A stretch of DNA of 64,000 bases from Bemisia tabaci (taxonomy: Eukaryota > Arthropoda > Insecta > Hemiptera > Aleyrodidae), in assembly GCF_918797505.1 (NCBI RefSeq), contig NC_092798.1:10181501-10245500 (forward strand), read 5' to 3'. The translations under genes were made by a program, and so were the position numbers. Within the stretch, counting starts at the first letter, position 1, and each line of letters opens with the position of its first letter. Positions 59,074 to 64,000 of this stretch are shown piece by piece. The notes beneath the pieces were generated by a model. The model ran no database searches. It had not been told where the DNA came from and saw only the letters and a program-made list of their open reading frames with translations.

Positions 59074-62000
59074 CTGCAAATACAACATCCTCCGTTAAAA
59101 TTTTTGTTTTCGATCATTCATCAAAACTGAGAGTTATTTTACATAGATGAACTACATTTTTTATTAATCTAGTCGTTCCGACGAGCGCTTCTATGACATG
59201 GTGTCGAGAATCTTGACTGTGCATATTCTCTGATTTTTCCCTGATTTTCAGGAGCTAAATCCCTGATAGGAAACCAAAGTTTTGTAACCAGAATTCGTTG
59301 GGAAAACCATATAAATCTGAGGAGTTCCGGATATTAATATTAATTTTTTTTCATATGTCAGCCAATTCTTTGGCGCACATTCAAATTTTTAATTCCAAAA
59401 GCGTACCTGATTTTTACATTGTCTGTTCAATGAAAGTTCAATTATGGCACTCAGGTCAATATTTTGAACTTTAGTGACAGAGGGTACTTAGAATGTCCGC
59501 AAAATTTGAAAACAAAATGGTCTTTAAGCAGTAGAAGAAGATATTCTTGGTTTCTGGAACAGAATCCCTGATTTTACCCTGGTTTTCCCTGAAATTTTTA
59601 ATTCCCTGATGAATTCTGCTTTTTGTTTGATCCTAGTTACCACATTCAATGAAAATAGTAACTATTCACATCCAAGGTTTTTCTGGGATAATAAAATTCT
59701 TTTTCATAATTTAACGCAGCAAATGTAGTGCGCAACAATCAATGCATGAAAAAATTCGCAACTCATTTTGCTGCAAAAAAATGACTTTAGGCTTTGATGA
59801 AAAGTTTTTGTATTAAAAAATCTTCCATTTCATTTTGAAGTCTTCATGCAGTGTGGCTAAAATGGCAAGTTTAGATCACAGAGAAAATGAATTTTAACTT
59901 GACTTTTCTTTAGGAACTTCCTTCTATCTGTAAGTAGATTTAAAATATAAACAAAATATCTGATAACATAGCATTAATACTGTTCCAAAAAATTAAATTA
60001 TACTTACGAGTACCTATATCTACGGACAAATTTTGGACAGTACACAGAACCTAATCAGTAATATACGCTGCAAGACAAACAGATTTTAAAAGGACAAACA
60101 GGGAAAGGGGAGGGATATTAAATATTTTGTTTGGGCTCAAATTCTTGGATGAAGCAATGCCATTCAAAATTTATGGAAGTAACAAGGTATATTTCAAAAC
60201 AAATTTTGAGCCACCAAGGCAAAAGGGAATTTGCAACCAACGCAAGAAATAAGATGAAAATAGTTAGACAAAAGAAATGATTGCAGGGTAAGTAAATGAA
60301 TAAATGCAGAAGAAGTGAACTTTTTTCAATGACCAACTAATTTCATGACAAGTATTGCGAAAGATGATAGGTACTTGCATTTGGTTGAGTTTGAATTGAG
60401 AACACATTGCCTCATTAAAGAGAAGATTTTCTTAAACTGCGTAGTACATGATTTGAATCTTCAAATGGATACTTTTCTGGAGATTCCAGAATGTCCTCAA
60501 TTCTTTCACTTTTTCACAAAAAAATATGATCAATAGAGGCAAAAAGATGTCTTTAGTATCAAGTTCCGTATGTTTGAAAAAAAAATGGTCCAAGCATCTA
60601 TTCAGCTTCCTCAAAGTCGTTTAGGCATTTATAAATTGAGCTTTTTTTCTTTCAATTTCAGAAAGTTTAACTGCGGTAAATTCCAAAATACCGACAAATT
60701 TTCGACTTTCCCGGGAAACTTGTACTTTTTCTCTCTAGTACCTTTGTTACTCAAAAGTAGACTTTCAAAGCTACCAAACAATATTTTTCAAAACAGTAAG
60801 AATGTAAAACTAAAAACTTTGTAGAAATTGAAGGTTCATTTCATAATTTTCTCAATATTTTCATAAATTTAATAAATTTGTACTTAGAGAATGAAAATTT
60901 GAAAATCTCAAAATTATATTTTAATAGCTGTACCATAGCGCTGAGTCTTTACATTCAGAATTAATGGAGATATTGCTCTTTGAAAAACGTGGGACACAAC
61001 GTCACTGAGGTATCATTTGTTATAAGATAAGATTACTTGCTGGTAGTCTTTCATGAGACCGAACTCAGAGCGTGTACTGACGATTTGGATGATGGCGTCG
61101 ACTGTATTTTTCAAAAAGCAATATATTAGCACATTTTTCCTATTAGGAAGAAAAAGAAAATGGAGAGTCGACCGAGAAAATCAGAAGACATAGAGTGGAG
61201 TGAAAAAAGAGTGAAATGTATGCAGTGGCGTATCCTCTTCTGTTGAAGAGCACAAAAGGCATTGGAGAAAGAATAAATTATTTAACAGAGTTTAATAGAA
61301 AGACAGGCAGTTCAGATAGATCCTCAAGCTACCATTCCGAAGCTTCATTAGCTATAAAGCGTTCCTAATTACCAAGGTTTAAGGAAAAGGATGCAAAGAA
61401 TTACTAGTCACACCACCATTGTGACACCTGAGAGGATACACCACTGAATATAAACGCAACACGTTTAGCTGAAAACCTCTGGGCCACTAGACAAGTTTCA
61501 AGGAAACCAACATAGCATATTAGACTGAAATTATCACTATCTGATGATCCGTGGCCAGGACCTTGGTTTTTTGGTTGGTGGGACGCTTCCTTAGAAGGGC
61601 AGTAATTTTTGGCTGCACCTGTCTGCTTTTGAGAGGACTGGAGGAATCTTTATACATAGTGGATGAAATTTTTCACTTGTATTATGAGTAAAATTAAGTC
61701 CGAATGATTGATATTGCACGATTTTTCGACTTTTCCTGGTTTTTTGTAGGGTGTCTAGTTTATCATTCTCAAATTTCTTCATTTCCAGGTTTTCTCGGAC
61801 ACATCAAAATCATTACTCCCTTGGAGTTTTTCCCCTGAATTTTTTTAAAAACACGCATCTGAGTCTTTCATGATGAATTTTAAGTCCTTGATTTTGAGGA
61901 GAGAGGGGAAAGGGAGGACACCTGTTGGCCTAGAGCAGAGCAGAGGTCTTTACGCTAAACGTGCGACGGTTACAATTAGAGCACCTATACAGAGAGAGTA

Positions 62001-62909
62001 TTGTCATCCGAATCCTTTCAGCTTAGAAAAACTATGCGACTTTCTGATTGCCCTGGGAATTTTAGCCTTTCATACGGCCCTTGAGGCCCTCTCTGTGCAA
62101 ACAAAAAACAACAGAGTTCTAGACGCAATAAGAATTTTAAATATCCATAAAAATTCTCTTAAATGAGTTCGAAATAAACTTTAGTAGATCTTTTTGTTGA
62201 GAAGTTCACTCCCTTAGATGCATCAATATGGGTGGAACTAGGGGGTCGGGGGATGTCCCCTAGAAACCTACACAACCCCCTTCACAAAATGTGAGGGATC
62301 CTCTGAAAAGAGAGCGCGATACATCTGTCATTGTCGAAATTGTATTTCAACTGACAGATGAGTGAAAATAGCTCCAAATTGCTCATGGGACATCTCAATT
62401 TTCAAAATTTTTTCAGGGAGACCTCCCTCATTCTGGATCCTCCTTTAATTCTGATGAGGTTCCCCGGACCCCATCTGGAGAGTGCTATTTGACCTTTCTG
62501 GATGAGTTACCACAAAAAATTCCTGATTTCGCATTTAATTTCTCCCAGGAAAATGCAAATTCCAATAGGTCGCGTTTGTTTTCATTGAACTCTGAGAGAC
62601 CCTACTAAAAACGTTTAAAGACGGTGGACCAATCAGAAAGCGGCAGAAAAATGGCAATACTCTCCCTCTGCGGTTACTCCATTCTACAACTAGGAACATT
62701 AATCGCTGGCTTGTTTCAGAAACAACGTATGTACAGTTTTTTTTTTCCTATGCACATACGTGTTTTTACGGACGAGTCAGAAATTATAGTTCCTGATTGG
62801 AAAATGAAGTGCAGGTAGGGCGAGACAGTGAGACTATAAATAACGTTGCAAATCGGAGAGAGGTATTTACATTAAAAGGTGGCGGGTCCTGTTTGTCAGC
62901 GGGAGATAG
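59074..62909 (-). other. cpo: Couch potato intron (about 3.8 kb)
   Basis: Intron of the longer isoform, or 3' UTR/downstream sequence of the shorter one. It contains repeat remnants near 59220-59640, including one arm of the foldback seen at 18.2-18.8 kb, and a terminal-repeat fragment near 62690-62815. In 59900-62650 I see no gene; ORFs of about 60-98 codons there look like chance. Confidence 0.6.
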
Positions 62910-63067
62910 TCAAAGATAAGAACGTACTGGAACTTGGGGGTGAAGCGCAGGGTGGACGAGGGTGGCGTGTTGGAGGGCCGCCCCGGGCAGCTCGGCCGGT
63001 GCAGCGTACGCCAGAGGGTGGGGCCACAGTTCCGGCGTTCCGGCCGGGAAAAACGGGGTTCCGAGAT
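62910..63067 (-). CDS. cpo: Couch potato, conserved C-terminal exon with alternative donor before the stop
   Basis: Couch potato is an RRM protein of the RBPMS family that binds RNA in the nervous system and is linked to behaviour and diapause in flies. On the - strand the acceptor TTGTTGCAG is followed by the frame LGTPFFPAGTPELWPHPLAY, then ELPGA and ALQHATLVHPALHPQVP, then VRSYL and TGA at 62912-62910. From memory of the family, this is the characteristic insect cpo C-terminus. The main RRM lies upstream, beyond the window. Five codons before the stop, CCA|GTACGT forms a donor at 62927. Splicing there leaves phase 0, which matches the phase-0 start of the exon at 59073. The block is locally GC-rich against an AT-rich background, as expected for a conserved coding exon. 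Confidence 0.92.
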
Positions 63068-64000
63068 CTGCAACAATTTCAAAACTTCAGCTTTAAACAT
63101 CTTCGAAATTCAACACTCAGCAGTGAAAAATCAATCCAACATTGGAAAACTTAACAGCGAACTAATTTAGAGATAAAAGGAAACTGATGGTACATATCGT
63201 CGGTGAAACTACCAAACCACGTATCTCGGTTTGCGACGTCGCAGACTTCCTGTCATACTTTATTTTTTAAATGAGAAACTACTTAACATCCAGTCTTGAA
63301 AATTTCTGTGATTTTTCCTCTTTGTGCGGAGAAAATTCCGTGAAAATTTCAAGAAATGATATTGATTTGGTCTACTTCAAAAAAATAAAATGCGAGCGTA
63401 GATTTTTAAACACCGCAAACGAGATACGTGGTTTGGTAGTTTCACCGTCGATATGTTGTTTTTGAACACAACCGGAAATTGTGGTTCCTGATTGCAAATT
63501 GAAGGCCAATTGGATTGCATTTTGCAAAAAGGAACCACAAGCATTCCAATGTCACTAAGATTGTGCAACTTTTTTTACTCTGAAAATATAAATTAATCAT
63601 TTGAACAAGTTTGATCTTTAGTCTCAATAAACTATAAATTCAAGATAACTTTTGCCTTGTAAATTTAGTTTTTTGCACGATTCCAGTAATTTTATTGCAA
63701 AAAATGTAAGTTGCACGATCCTAGCAACATTGGAATGCTCTTAGTTCCTTTTTGCAAAATGCAATCCAATTGGTCATTAGAAGTTTTAAATTCACTTTTC
63801 GGTGCTTAAAATTAGCTTGTAGTCATGAATATTCCTTAGAATATATTTTAGAACTGGCTTTAGAGGAAATATTAATAATTCGATTTTTTTCGGAAAAAAA
63901 ATTGCACTAATGCGCCTTGTCCTCCAAGCCTCTCAATTCAGAAACGTGGATTGGGAATTCAGCCATCGATATAAATTAGTCAGGGACGTCACGTATTTTA
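63068..64000 (-). other. cpo: Couch potato intron, upstream of the C-terminal exon
   Basis: AT-rich sequence with a terminal-inverted-repeat element at 63193-63456 and fragments of the 'gcaaaatgcagtccaat' repeat at 63480-63540 and 63745-63780. No further cpo exon is recognised before the window ends. Confidence 0.6.
63193..63456. mobile_element. CATATCGTCGGTGAAACTACC inverted-repeat element
   Basis: The 34-base termini (catatcgtcggtgaaactac onward) are mirrored with one mismatch by the right end, which closes gtttcaccgtcgatatg. It lies 126 bp upstream of the cpo C-terminal exon. Confidence 0.9.

Noticed and set aside
61870..62166. 98-codon ORF on the + strand in the couch potato intron
   Set aside because: No motif, no splice context, and antisense to the gene.

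Overview
This window is animal, almost certainly insect, nuclear DNA. Two genes can be identified from protein sequence, both in spliced exons with GT-AG introns. One is an ephrin (the Eph receptor ligand) on the + strand. The other is the RNA-binding protein gene couch potato (cpo) on the - strand. Everything else is intronic, untranslated or intergenic DNA. The abundance of miniature transposons and the AT-rich background fit an insect, perhaps hemipteran, but the species cannot be fixed from what I see.

Layout. 1-22487: most simply the 3' part of a very large ephrin intron. It is packed with miniature inverted-repeat elements, foldbacks and GC-rich islands, and I found no convincing exon in it. 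22488-38382: four consecutive ephrin coding exons (22488-22656, 35659-35769, 36517-36696, 38258-38382). Their phases join perfectly; they encode the second half of the receptor-binding domain, a Pro/Ser/Thr-rich stalk and a hydrophobic C-terminal tail that looks like a GPI-anchor signal. 38383 to about 44670: a long AT-rich ephrin 3' untranslated region (inferred) with a polyadenylation signal at 44649. 44671-46715: a short convergent intergenic space holding a 1.04-kb near-perfect palindrome, each arm carrying a tRNA-Ala-like sequence. 46716-57497: inferred, very long cpo 3' untranslated region, AT-rich and almost free of transposons. 57498-63067 (- strand): three cpo exons. The most upstream carries the conserved cpo C-terminus and stop. 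It also has an in-phase internal splice donor five codons before that stop, which would instead connect it to two further exons encoding half of a second RRM-like segment and a new tail.

Several transposon families have clear copies. The most abundant is a 226-276 bp element with CACTG termini: nine copies, seven flanked by identical 2-bp duplications. A hAT-like element (CAGTGGCG termini, 8-bp duplications) has six copies, one lying 20 bp inside an ephrin intron. Other foldback families are described individually.

The two genes are not known to work together. They are simply convergent neighbours, both associated with the nervous system in other insects. The points most worth a second look are the alternative 3' ends of cpo, the tRNA-bearing palindrome between the convergent 3' ends, and the palindrome at 18.2-18.8 kb built around a CACTG element.
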